DNA of 64,000 nucleotides, taken from positions 616,879 to 680,878 of the forward strand of contig NZ_KB893172.1 in assembly GCF_000374025.1 (NCBI RefSeq), read 5' to 3'. The notes under the pieces are model-generated. The model had not been told where the DNA came from and did not search any database. It saw only the letters and a program-made list of their open reading frames with translations. The DNA comes from Spirosoma panaciterrae DSM 21099. Lineage in GTDB: Bacteria > Bacteroidota > Bacteroidia > Cytophagales > Spirosomataceae. Below, in pieces: positions 15,418 to 22,411 of the stretch (within the stretch, counting starts at the first letter, position 1; every line of letters starts with the position of its first letter). The translations under genes were made by a program, and so were the position numbers.

Positions 15418-16443
15418 ATGTTTTACCAAATGTACTATAGAATTATTTGGTTGTGTATCCTGTCCAATATTTTTTTGGCGAGTTTAGTGAGCGGTACCCC
15501 CATCGTACTGAAAAAAACGCCCCAAAAGCGGCCAGTGTGGGGTTTTTATGCCCACCAGCAGATCAATAGACTGGCTGTTTTTACCTTGCCAACGGATATG
15601 ATGCCATTCTTTAAAAAGTACATAACCTACCTGAGCGACAATGCCGTAAATCCTGATAAACGCAGATATGCTGTGGTTGGCGAAGCACCCCGTCATTTCA
15701 TCGATCTGGATGCTTACTCAGATACGACTACGGCTACGCTACCGCGCTTTTATAAGGAGGCTACCGATCGGTATGGGGCCGACACACTGGCTTTACACGG
15801 CATTGTTCCGTGGCAGATTCAACTCACAAAATACCAGTTGACCGAAGCCTTTAAAGAGCGGAATGTTCGTCGGATTTTACGAGTTGCGGCCGATTTGGGT
15901 CATTATATTGCCGATGCCAATGTACCCTTGCATACAACGCATAATTATAATGGTCAGCTAACAAATCAGCAGGGGATACATGGGTTCTGGGAGTCTCGGT
16001 TGCCGGAACTGTTCAGTATCGATTATGATTTTCTGACGGGGCAGGCGGAGTACCTGTATTCGCCACAAAAAGCGGCCTGGCGGGCGGTTTTTAAAGCAAA
16101 TGCAGCTCTGGACTCTGTACTACGTTTTGAACGGCAGTTAACCGATGAAGTGGGCGAAACGCAGAAGTTTGGTTTTGAAGAACGGAACGGTGTTACGACC
16201 AAAGTTTATTCGGCCGGTTTTTCCAGACGCTATCACGAACACCTAAAAGGGCAGGTGGAGCGGCAGATGCGGGCGTCGGTGAAGATGGTCGGTGATTTCT
16301 GGTACACCTGTTGGGTCGATGCAGGTCAACCCGATTTGAAGGCTCTGGTCAAATATCAATTGACCGACGATGAGCAGAAAGAAGAAGTAGAAGAGAAGAA
16401 AAACTGGCTAAAACGGCTGTTTTCTGCAAGGGAGGAAAATTGA
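15418..16443 (+). CDS. zinc-dependent phospholipase C / S1-P1 nuclease-like protein
   Basis: A 341-residue exported protein. After the signal peptide comes WGFYAHQQINR (Trp and His as zinc ligands), then HFIDLDAY, ADLGHYIADANVPLHTTHN and IHGFWESRLPE. This spacing of His/Asp ligands matches the tri-zinc fold shared by bacterial phospholipase C and S1/P1 nucleases. Whether lipid or nucleic acid is the substrate cannot be read. The C-terminus is charged. Its TGA stop forms the outermost pairs of the following inverted repeat. Confidence 0.8.
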   Translation: MFYQMYYRIIWLCILSNIFLASLVSGTPIVLKKTPQKRPVWGFYAHQQINRLAVFTLPTDMMPFFKKYITYLSDNAVNPDKRRYAVVGEAPRHFIDLDAYSDTTTATLPRFYKEATDRYGADTLALHGIVPWQIQLTKYQLTEAFKERNVRRILRVAADLGHYIADANVPLHTTHNYNGQLTNQQGIHGFWESRLPELFSIDYDFLTGQAEYLYSPQKAAWRAVFKANAALDSVLRFERQLTDEVGETQKFGFEERNGVTTKVYSAGFSRRYHEHLKGQVERQMRASVKMVGDFWYTCWVDAGQPDLKALVKYQLTDDEQKEEVEEKKNWLKRLFSAREEN

Positions 16444-16545
16444 ACTGGGATTTATATGATTTGATTGACCGACTATGATTTTATCGTAGCTTTCTTCGAA
16501 AGCATAATCACAGTCGGTCAGTTAAATCATATAAATCCTGGTTCA
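16441..16545. repeat. long inverted repeat spanning convergent stops (palindrome family 1, copy A)
   Basis: A stem of about 40 bp with few mismatches from TGAACTGGGATTTATATGAT to its complement ending GGTTCA. The apex is GCTTTC-TTC-GAAAGC. The TGA of the phospholipase-like gene (16441-16443) and the TGA of the convergent isomerase gene (16543-16545) are its outermost bases, so it fills the entire gap. It is homologous to the repeat at 31477-31590, with compensatory changes between arms. A bidirectional terminator is the simplest role. Confidence 0.85.
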
Positions 16546-17412
16546 GACACTGAGTTGCTTCATATACTCTGCGTCATTTTTCATACTGATGATCGATGAT
16601 TCAGGATATTGCTCCTGCTCGACCAGGAAGTATTTAATGCCACTGTTCATGGCAATGCGCAGAGTCTTTTTAAAGTCGACATTGCCTTTGCCAAGGTCGT
16701 TCTGGACGGGCTTGCCATCTTTTACCGTATAATCTTTTACGTGGCAGAGTTCGTAGCGTTTGCCATACTTTTTGAGGTGCTCTTCGGTGTTTACGCCCGC
16801 TACATCGATCCAGCACAAATCCAGTTCAAACATCACATACTTAGGATCGGTATTGTCCAGCAGGAAATCCTGAGGAAGTTTACCGTCGAGTGGGCGGAAC
16901 GAATAGTCGTGGTTGTGGTACCCGAATTTCAGCCCCGCTTTTTTGACTTCTTCACCAACTGTATTGAATTGATCAGCTACTTTTTTCCACTCGTCCCAGG
17001 TTTTTTGTGGGCCATAAAATGGACAAAGCAGGTAGGTCAGTCCGGCATCATGTGCCATTTCAATGCTTTTCTTAAGCTGGTCCGGCTTGTCGACTTCGGC
17101 TCGGTAATTGAAGTGGGTACTTACCATTTTTACGCCCAGCCCATCAAGAAATGACTTAATCTCCTTTGGTTGCATGCCCCACAAAAAGCCTTGTGGACCA
17201 CTGTAGCTTTCGAATTGTTTATAGCCCATCTGCGCCAGTTGCGTCATAACGCCTTTGGGATCTTTAGGCATTACATCACGGACGCTGTATAATTGAGCGC
17301 CAAACGGATTAATGATCTTGGCAGGAGCGTTAGCGAATAGGTCGGTCTGGTTAAGGGTCAAAGCACCCGCCGTAAGAAGGCCGGATTGCTTAAGGAAACT
17401 ACGTCGTTGCAT
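16543..17412 (-). CDS. exported sugar phosphate isomerase/epimerase-like TIM barrel
   Basis: A 289-residue protein starting MQRRSFLKQSGLLTAG, a twin-arginine-type signal for folded export. The rest is an AP endonuclease 2/xylose isomerase-like barrel: GAQLYSVRDVM, VSTHFNYR, KFGYHNHDYSF, MFELDLCWIDVAG and CHVKDYTV give the His/Glu/Asp metal ligands at strand ends. Such proteins act on sugars or cyclitols in Bacteroidota, but the substrate is unknown. The open frame continues 72 codons upstream through the GAAAGAG inverted repeat; that part is not protein-like, so I use the RR start. Confidence 0.85.
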   Translation of the reverse strand: MQRRSFLKQSGLLTAGALTLNQTDLFANAPAKIINPFGAQLYSVRDVMPKDPKGVMTQLAQMGYKQFESYSGPQGFLWGMQPKEIKSFLDGLGVKMVSTHFNYRAEVDKPDQLKKSIEMAHDAGLTYLLCPFYGPQKTWDEWKKVADQFNTVGEEVKKAGLKFGYHNHDYSFRPLDGKLPQDFLLDNTDPKYVMFELDLCWIDVAGVNTEEHLKKYGKRYELCHVKDYTVKDGKPVQNDLGKGNVDFKKTLRIAMNSGIKYFLVEQEQYPESSIISMKNDAEYMKQLSV

Positions 17413-17458
17413 AGGTTGAAAAATGATTTTGCAGGTTTGAGTTGTAAAGATGAGAAAA

Positions 17459-17543
17459 AAAAGAGCGAAAGAGTGAAAGAGCGAAAGGGTGAAAAAAATG
17501 TTGACGGTTTCACTCGTTCGCTCTTTCACTCTTTCGCTCTTTA
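17459..17543. repeat. GAAAGAG-type inverted repeat between divergent genes
   Basis: Left arm AAAGAGCGAAAGAGTGAAAG and onward (17459-17493), with the complementary right arm at 17508-17543. About 35 bp, three mismatches, loop of about 14 bases. It is the same unit as at 12983-13056. Here it lies between divergent genes, about 47 bases upstream of the minus gene and ending ten bases before the plus start, where TATCTTTG follows at once. It therefore cannot be terminating the gene to its right. Confidence 0.75.
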
Positions 17544-17548
17544 TCTTT
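17541..17548 (+). promoter_or_regulatory. -7 box (TATCTTTG) with near-leaderless start
   Basis: TATCTTTG fits TAnnTTTG exactly and is only four bases from the ATG at 17553, so the transcript for the rRNA methyltransferase would have a very short leader or none. Its upstream part is formed by the GAAAGAG inverted repeat. Confidence 0.5.
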
Positions 17549-17552
17549 GTGC

Positions 17553-18746
17553 ATGAATTTTTCCAAAATTTATTTGCAGCCTGGGCGCGATGAAGCGGTT
17601 CGTCGGTTTCACCCCTGGGTGTTTTCACGGGCCATTAGCCGCTATGAAGGGCATGTGGCAGATGGCGATGTCGTTGAAATATACGATAATAAGCAGCGCT
17701 ATCTGGCTACAGGGCATTACCATGATGGTAGTATTGCTGTTCGGCTGTTTTCATTCGGTGCCACAGCCGGTGGACCCATCGTGCCAGATGTTGATTACTG
17801 GACCAGGAAATTAACGCATATTCGGAGCATTCGCCAAACGATTGTGACGGGTGATACAAATTGTTACCGACTCGTTCACGGTGAAGGCGATGGCTGTACG
17901 GGCCTTATCCTGGATATGTACAATGGGGTGATTGTGCTGCAGGCCCACTCGATTGGGATGCACCGGGAGCGGGATTTAATTACCGAAGCGCTCAAAGTCG
18001 TTTTCGGCGATGAACTGAAAGCGGTTTATGATAAAAGCGCCGATACCTTACCCGACGAGTATGGGGCTACCGTTACCAACGGCTATTTATATGGACGAAC
18101 ACCCGTACCGCATCCGGTTCTGGAAAATGGCAATACCTTTCTGGTCGACTGGATAACGGGGCAGAAAACGGGTTTTTTTCTGGATCAGCGCGACAATCGG
18201 GCTTTGCTGGCGCAATACGCACACGGTAAAAAAGTATTGAATGCGTTCTGCTATTCAGGTGGGTTTTCGGTATATGCTCTCAAGGCAGGAGCTAGTTCCG
18301 TGCATTCGGTCGATGTATCGCAGAAAGCAATTGACCTGACAAATCGAAACGTAGTGGCCAATTTCGGTGAAGACAGCCCCCACGAAGCTTTTGCGGAAGA
18401 TGTCATGCACTATCTGAAAGGCCACGATCACCAGTATGATGTAGTGGTACTCGACCCACCAGCGTTTGCCAAGAGCCTGTCTGCTCGGCACCGTGCTGTG
18501 CAAGGGTATAAACGACTGAATGCCGAAGGATTTCGACGCGTAGCTCAGGGAGGAATCTTATTTACCTTCTCCTGCTCGCAGGTAGTCGACCGCGAACTGT
18601 TTTATAATACGATCGTAGCGGCTGCCATCGAAGCGGGCCGACAGGTTCGTGTACTCCACCATTTGAGTCAGCCTGCCGACCATCCTGTTAGTTTATTTCA
18701 TCCTGAAGGAGGCTATTTAAAAGGATTGGTGCTTTGGGTAGAATGA
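17553..18746 (+). CDS. class I rRNA methyltransferase, RlmI-like
   Basis: A 397-residue protein with an N-terminal PUA domain (FHPWVFSRAISRYEG) and a C-terminal Rossmann methyltransferase. AdoMet motif I reads VLNAFCYSGGFSVYAL and motif IV reads VVVLDPPAFAKS. This is the arrangement of RlmI, which makes 5-methylcytosine at one 23S rRNA position; FTFSCSQ holds the candidate catalytic Cys. A start two codons upstream is possible, but the ATG at 17553 is preferred because of the promoter-like box just before it. Confidence 0.88.
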   Translation: MNFSKIYLQPGRDEAVRRFHPWVFSRAISRYEGHVADGDVVEIYDNKQRYLATGHYHDGSIAVRLFSFGATAGGPIVPDVDYWTRKLTHIRSIRQTIVTGDTNCYRLVHGEGDGCTGLILDMYNGVIVLQAHSIGMHRERDLITEALKVVFGDELKAVYDKSADTLPDEYGATVTNGYLYGRTPVPHPVLENGNTFLVDWITGQKTGFFLDQRDNRALLAQYAHGKKVLNAFCYSGGFSVYALKAGASSVHSVDVSQKAIDLTNRNVVANFGEDSPHEAFAEDVMHYLKGHDHQYDVVVLDPPAFAKSLSARHRAVQGYKRLNAEGFRRVAQGGILFTFSCSQVVDRELFYNTIVAAAIEAGRQVRVLHHLSQPADHPVSLFHPEGGYLKGLVLWVE

Positions 18747-18748
18747 AT

Positions 18749-18856
18749 AAAAGGAGTAGAGGGAGGAAGGGGAAGAAAGGGAGAAAAGGGATGCTTTCTA
18801 TACCCCTTTTGTCCCTTTTCTCCCTTTCTTCCCCTTCCTCCTTTCATTTCCTTTTT
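18749..18856. repeat. purine/pyrimidine inverted repeat with 29-bp perfect stem
   Basis: An all-purine arm (18762-18790, GGAGGAAGGGGAAGAAAGGG and onward) pairs perfectly over 29 bp with an all-pyrimidine arm (18813-18841). Weaker pairing continues outside. It starts two bases after the rlmI-like stop. The outer pyrimidine arm ends in T-rich sequence, so terminator function for the plus-strand transcript is likely. Confidence 0.8.
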
Positions 18857-18874
18857 TCCTTTCCTGCTTTCCCT

Positions 18875-18882
18875 TAATTTTG
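18875..18882 (+). promoter_or_regulatory. candidate -7 box (TAATTTTG)
   Basis: A TAnnTTTG match about 80 bases before the E2 gene, just past the purine hairpin. No clear -33 box. Confidence 0.35.
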
Positions 18883-18960
18883 ACCTTGAACTGGGGCGCT
18901 GAACGTACGCTCCAGCACGGCCGATCGTTTCGTATAACCCGATATACACATAGCTAAATT

Positions 18961-20688
18961 ATGGCTGAATTAATTCGAATGCCCAAAATGAGCGACACCA
19001 TGACCGAAGGCGTCATTGCGGAGTGGCACAAGAAAGTGGGCGATAAAGTAAAGTCCGGCGATATATTGGCCGAAGTTGAGACCGATAAGGCAACGATGGA
19101 CCTTGAATCGTATGAGGAAGGTACCCTGCTCTATATTGGTGTTGAAAAAGGAGCATCTGTTCCCGTCGATGGCGTACTGGCCGTTATTGGTGCAGAAGGT
19201 GAAGATTATAAAGCATTACTCAACGGGTCCAGTGGGGGAAGCCAGCAGTCGGCTCCAGCCCCTAGTCCGGCTCCAGCGCCTGCTCCGGCCAACAGTGCCA
19301 GCAACGAAGCAACTACCAGCCTGCCCGACCAGAAGGCGGTTTCGGCCGCTCCAGCCGAGAAAGTGAATGCTTCGGTTATACGCATGCCGAAGATGAGCGA
19401 TACCATGACCGAGGGAACCATCGTAGCCTGGCATAAAAAAGAGGGCGATACCGTGAAATCGGGCGATGTACTGGCCGAAGTTGAAACCGATAAGGCAACG
19501 ATGGACCTTGAAGCCTACGAAGAGGGAACGTTGCTCTATATTGGCGTAAAAGAAGGATCGTCAGTTGCTGTTGACGATGTTATTGCCGTTGTTGGTGAAA
19601 AAGGAGCCAACTTCAAAGTACTGCTGGAAGGCGGTGGTTCGCCTGCCCCAGCCGCAACGGGCGAAGGAGGAAGCGCTACCGCTCAACAAAATCCGCAGGC
19701 CAGTGTACCCGCCAATGCCGATACAGATCTGTCGCAGGCAGGGGGGGCTGGTGATGTAGCCGATTCAAATGGTCGGATTAAGGCATCTCCATTAGCCAAA
19801 GCGATTGCGGCCGATAAAGGGATCAATCTGTCGCAGGTTCATGGAACTGGCCCCGAAGGCCGTATCGTGAAAAGCGATGTAGAAGCCTTTACTCCCGGAA
19901 CTGCTCCGGCTGCCAAGCCTGCACCTGCTCAACCAGCGGCACAGCCTGCTTCCGCACCGGCTGCGGCTCCAGCGCCTGCTGCTCCGTCTGTACCAACGCC
20001 AGCAGGGGGCGAGTACGAGGATATTCCGGTTAGCCAGATGCGGAAAACCATTGCTCGTCGCCTGAGTGAAAGTCTGTTCACGGCTCCGCATTTCTACCTG
20101 ACCATGGAAATCAACATGGACAAGGCGATGGAACTGCGTGGAACCGTCAACACCGTAAGCCCCGTAAAAGTGTCGTTCAACGATTTCGTGATCAAAGCGG
20201 CTGCTTTGGCATTGAAACAACACCCCAACGTGAACTCGTCGTGGCTGGGCGATAAAATCCGTAAGTATAAGTATGTTAATATTGGGGTTGCAGTAGCCGT
20301 CGATGAAGGGCTGCTGGTGCCGGTCATTCGTAATGCCGATCAGAAAACGCTGTCGACCATTTCGGGCGAAGTGAAAGATCTGGCTGGTAAAGCAAAAGAT
20401 AAAAAACTACAGCCCAAAGACTGGGAGGGGAGCACGTTCTCGATCTCGAACCTGGGTATGTTTGGCATCGACGAATTTACGGCCATCATCAATCCACCAG
20501 ATTCCTGCATTCTGGCCATTGGTACGATCAAGCAGACCGTGAAATTCGAAGGCGAAGTGGCTAAACCAACTAATGTGATGAAAGTGACGCTTTCCTGTGA
20601 CCACCGTGTAGTAGATGGTGCTACGGGGGCGGCTTTCCTGCAAACGGTGAAGCAACTCCTCGAAGACCCGATGCGGATGCTGGTATAA
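18961..20688 (+). CDS. pyruvate dehydrogenase E2, dihydrolipoamide acetyltransferase
   Basis: A 575-residue E2 component. There are two lipoyl domains, each with ETDKATMDLE (the Lys carries lipoate, near residues 43 and 180), joined by Ala/Pro-rich swinging linkers. Next come a peripheral E1/E3-binding domain (KASPLAKAIAADKGI, VHGTGPEGRIVKSD) and the catalytic acyltransferase core with DHRVVDG near residue 547. It transfers the acetyl group to CoA at the centre of the complex. The two lipoyl domains are close copies, consistent with internal duplication. E1 and E3 genes are not adjacent. Confidence 0.93.
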   Translation: MAELIRMPKMSDTMTEGVIAEWHKKVGDKVKSGDILAEVETDKATMDLESYEEGTLLYIGVEKGASVPVDGVLAVIGAEGEDYKALLNGSSGGSQQSAPAPSPAPAPAPANSASNEATTSLPDQKAVSAAPAEKVNASVIRMPKMSDTMTEGTIVAWHKKEGDTVKSGDVLAEVETDKATMDLEAYEEGTLLYIGVKEGSSVAVDDVIAVVGEKGANFKVLLEGGGSPAPAATGEGGSATAQQNPQASVPANADTDLSQAGGAGDVADSNGRIKASPLAKAIAADKGINLSQVHGTGPEGRIVKSDVEAFTPGTAPAAKPAPAQPAAQPASAPAAAPAPAAPSVPTPAGGEYEDIPVSQMRKTIARRLSESLFTAPHFYLTMEINMDKAMELRGTVNTVSPVKVSFNDFVIKAAALALKQHPNVNSSWLGDKIRKYKYVNIGVAVAVDEGLLVPVIRNADQKTLSTISGEVKDLAGKAKDKKLQPKDWEGSTFSISNLGMFGIDEFTAIINPPDSCILAIGTIKQTVKFEGEVAKPTNVMKVTLSCDHRVVDGATGAAFLQTVKQLLEDPMRMLV

Positions 20689-20691
20689 AAA

Positions 20692-20774
20692 AGGAGAAAA
20701 AGGGAAGAGGGGGAAGAAAGGGAGGATGGATCATACCACTTACTCCCTTTCTTCCCCCTCTTCCCTTTTCTCCT
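20692..20774. repeat. purine/pyrimidine inverted repeat between convergent E2 and trxA
   Basis: The left purine arm (20692-20723, AGGAGAAAAAGGGAAGAGGG and onward) pairs with the pyrimidine arm (20743-20774) over about 32 bp with one extra A. The loop is 19 bases. It begins four bases after the E2 stop and ends eight bases before the trxA stop, filling the convergent gap, as expected of a bidirectional terminator. Confidence 0.8.
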
Positions 20775-20781
20775 CTTCTAA

Positions 20782-21126
20782 TTATATCGCTGCGGGCTCC
20801 AGAGCACCTTGCAGTTTTTGCTCCAGTACGTTCTTGGGAACAGCACCGATTACTTTATCGACTAACTGACCGTTTTTGAAAATCATCAGCGTTGGGATGC
20901 TACGGATACCAAATTTGGCTGGAACCTGCGAATGCTGGTCTACGTCCATTTTGGCGACAACGGCTTTCCCTTCGTATTCGCTGGCGAGTTGTTCAACAAC
21001 CGGGCCCACCATCCGACAGGGACCGCACCATTCAGCCCAGAAGTCTACTAAAACAGGTTTATCAGAATTTATGAGTTCGTTGAAGTTCGCGTCGGTTGCT
21101 TCTACGGCAAGTGATCCTGCTGCCAT
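20782..21126 (-). CDS. trxA: thioredoxin
   Basis: A 114-residue thioredoxin with the active site WCGPC near residues 33-37, the cis-proline segment [10 protein letters not shown], and the usual [11 protein letters not shown] context. It is a general cytosolic protein disulfide reductant. There is no signal peptide. The gene is single, convergent with E2, and its upstream side abuts the displaced copy of the dnaE end at 21198-21236. Confidence 0.93.
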   Translation of the reverse strand: MAAGSLAVEATDANFNELINSDKPVLVDFWAEWCGPCRMVGPVVEQLASEYEGKAVVAKMDVDQHSQVPAKFGIRSIPTLMIFKNGQLVDKVIGAVPKNVLEQKLQGALEPAAI

Positions 21127-21197
21127 GAGTGAAAATAGTTTATTAGTTTAACTTGTTTCTCCCACATAAACCGTTTTCAGCCCGATTAGTTCCGAAT

Positions 21198-21236
21198 CTT
21201 GCACACGACCCCGTCCATGGCTTCCAGTGCTCGCAG
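21198..21236 (-). repeat. direct repeat of the dnaE 3' end (outer copy, att-like)
   Basis: Thirty-six of 39 bases match 22421-22459, including 29 consecutive identical bases at 21208-21236. On the minus strand this copy reads LRALEAMDGVVCKIRN then a stop, an alternative DnaE C-terminus. It is best read as the original dnaE end, displaced when the 1.2-kb segment between the copies came in. Confidence 0.75.
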
Positions 21237-21254
21237 AGTTAAGCTACAACTAAT

Positions 21255-21593
21255 TTAAGCTGTGATTAACTTACTGTGCTGGCGTGCTTGTTCAGATATG
21301 AATCCTAAGATAATATCCCCCTTTTCGACTCCCCGACTAATTAATTCATCAGCTATTAAAATATCAGTATTATTCTGCTGAATCCAAACCGTACTGTCGA
21401 TGATATCGAAATGGAAGAGTATGGTATACACAAATCGATTATTATGCCAGCCTGTTCTCAAAAGTTGATAATGATTGTTTGGACGGTCAATAATGGGCTG
21501 CGATTTAATACCAGGTGTCAGGCTTCCTTTAACAGAAGCATACTCATGTAAAAGCTCTTCGATGATTTGCCGATATTTTGCTACTTTATCCAT
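21255..21593 (-). CDS. XisI-family protein
   Basis: A 112-residue protein matching the XisI family along its length: KYRQIIEELLHEYA at the start, then NHYQLLRTGWHNNRFVYT, STVWIQQNNTDILIADELI, and RGVEKGDIILGF near the end. In cyanobacteria XisI is named for its link with XisH and excision of the fdxN element; its molecular role is not settled. No XisH nuclease partner is adjacent here, which is unusual. It is divergent from the next gene, with 51 bases between starts, inside the dnaE-end island. Confidence 0.85.
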   Translation of the reverse strand: MDKVAKYRQIIEELLHEYASVKGSLTPGIKSQPIIDRPNNHYQLLRTGWHNNRFVYTILFHFDIIDSTVWIQQNNTDILIADELISRGVEKGDIILGFISEQARQHSKLITA

Positions 21594-21644
21594 CGCACTA
21601 CCGTTTTTTTATTAAAATAGATCTATCAAAACCGAATATTAAAT

Positions 21645-22406
21645 ATGAAGCAAAATTATGAACGCTCTTCGCCTTTATTAAATGAATGGCACAATCTATT
21701 ATTTGAACAATGGTCTGCTCAGGATAAATCAATGATTGTCCCGATGATTTATCCTGAGCCGAATGTCAATTCTTTACTGTTTGTGGGTATAAATCCATCT
21801 TATAATGCTCAACATATTCGCCGAGTTCTACAAGGCTCTCGTTTTGCTGATAGTCTCATGACTAATAATGACGTTGATAATTTTTTTAGATTCGATATTC
21901 TTACAATTCGCTCAAAAATATCTGACTTTCAGGAAATTCAACGTTTACATCACGATAGTTTAAGGTATTTTGATAGACATCGTCAGACGGCACAATTACT
22001 TAATATGCCTTGGGAGCAAGCGGATCTATTTCAGCTTCGCCAGTCAGTACAACATGAGTTTACGCAATTAATTACGCAGCTAGAGCAGCGAGAATTTGCC
22101 GCAGATCAGATCCGGCTTTTTTTTGAGTTGCTTGTAATTCAAGCTCCTCGAATTATTATTGCCGCTAATGGAGAAGTAACTCGATTCTTTACAAAACGTT
22201 CTAAACTGCTAAATAGATTATTCTCTCAATTTACTGTTGAAAGTACCGACACACCTAATGTAATCGTAGTCCATTACAAAACGTTAAAAGTCCCTGTAGT
22301 ATTAAGTAGTCAATTTACACACTACATGAGCAATCAAAAAAGAGAATTTAGAATTCAGCAGGAAGTTGATTTAATTAAAACCATACTAAAAGATGACCTT
22401 ACTTAA
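21645..22406 (+). CDS. uracil-DNA glycosylase-fold-like protein, function unknown
   Basis: A 253-residue AT-rich gene. The segment SLLFVGINPSYN near residue 46 resembles motif I (FVGINPG) of MUG/TDG-type uracil-DNA glycosylases, and RIIIAANGEVTRFF near 172 could be the following strand-helix element. The rest is divergent and I cannot confirm the catalytic residues, so glycosylase activity is not claimed. It ends five bases before the dnaE stop, convergent with it, and is paired divergently with the XisI gene in the island. Confidence 0.5.
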   Translation: MKQNYERSSPLLNEWHNLLFEQWSAQDKSMIVPMIYPEPNVNSLLFVGINPSYNAQHIRRVLQGSRFADSLMTNNDVDNFFRFDILTIRSKISDFQEIQRLHHDSLRYFDRHRQTAQLLNMPWEQADLFQLRQSVQHEFTQLITQLEQREFAADQIRLFFELLVIQAPRIIIAANGEVTRFFTKRSKLLNRLFSQFTVESTDTPNVIVVHYKTLKVPVVLSSQFTHYMSNQKREFRIQQEVDLIKTILKDDLT

Positions 22407-22411
22407 AGTTT

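Noticed and set aside
17413-17628. N-terminal extension of the isomerase gene (72 codons)
   Set aside because: It is made from the inverted repeat and is followed by a clear twin-arginine signal at MQRRSFLK.
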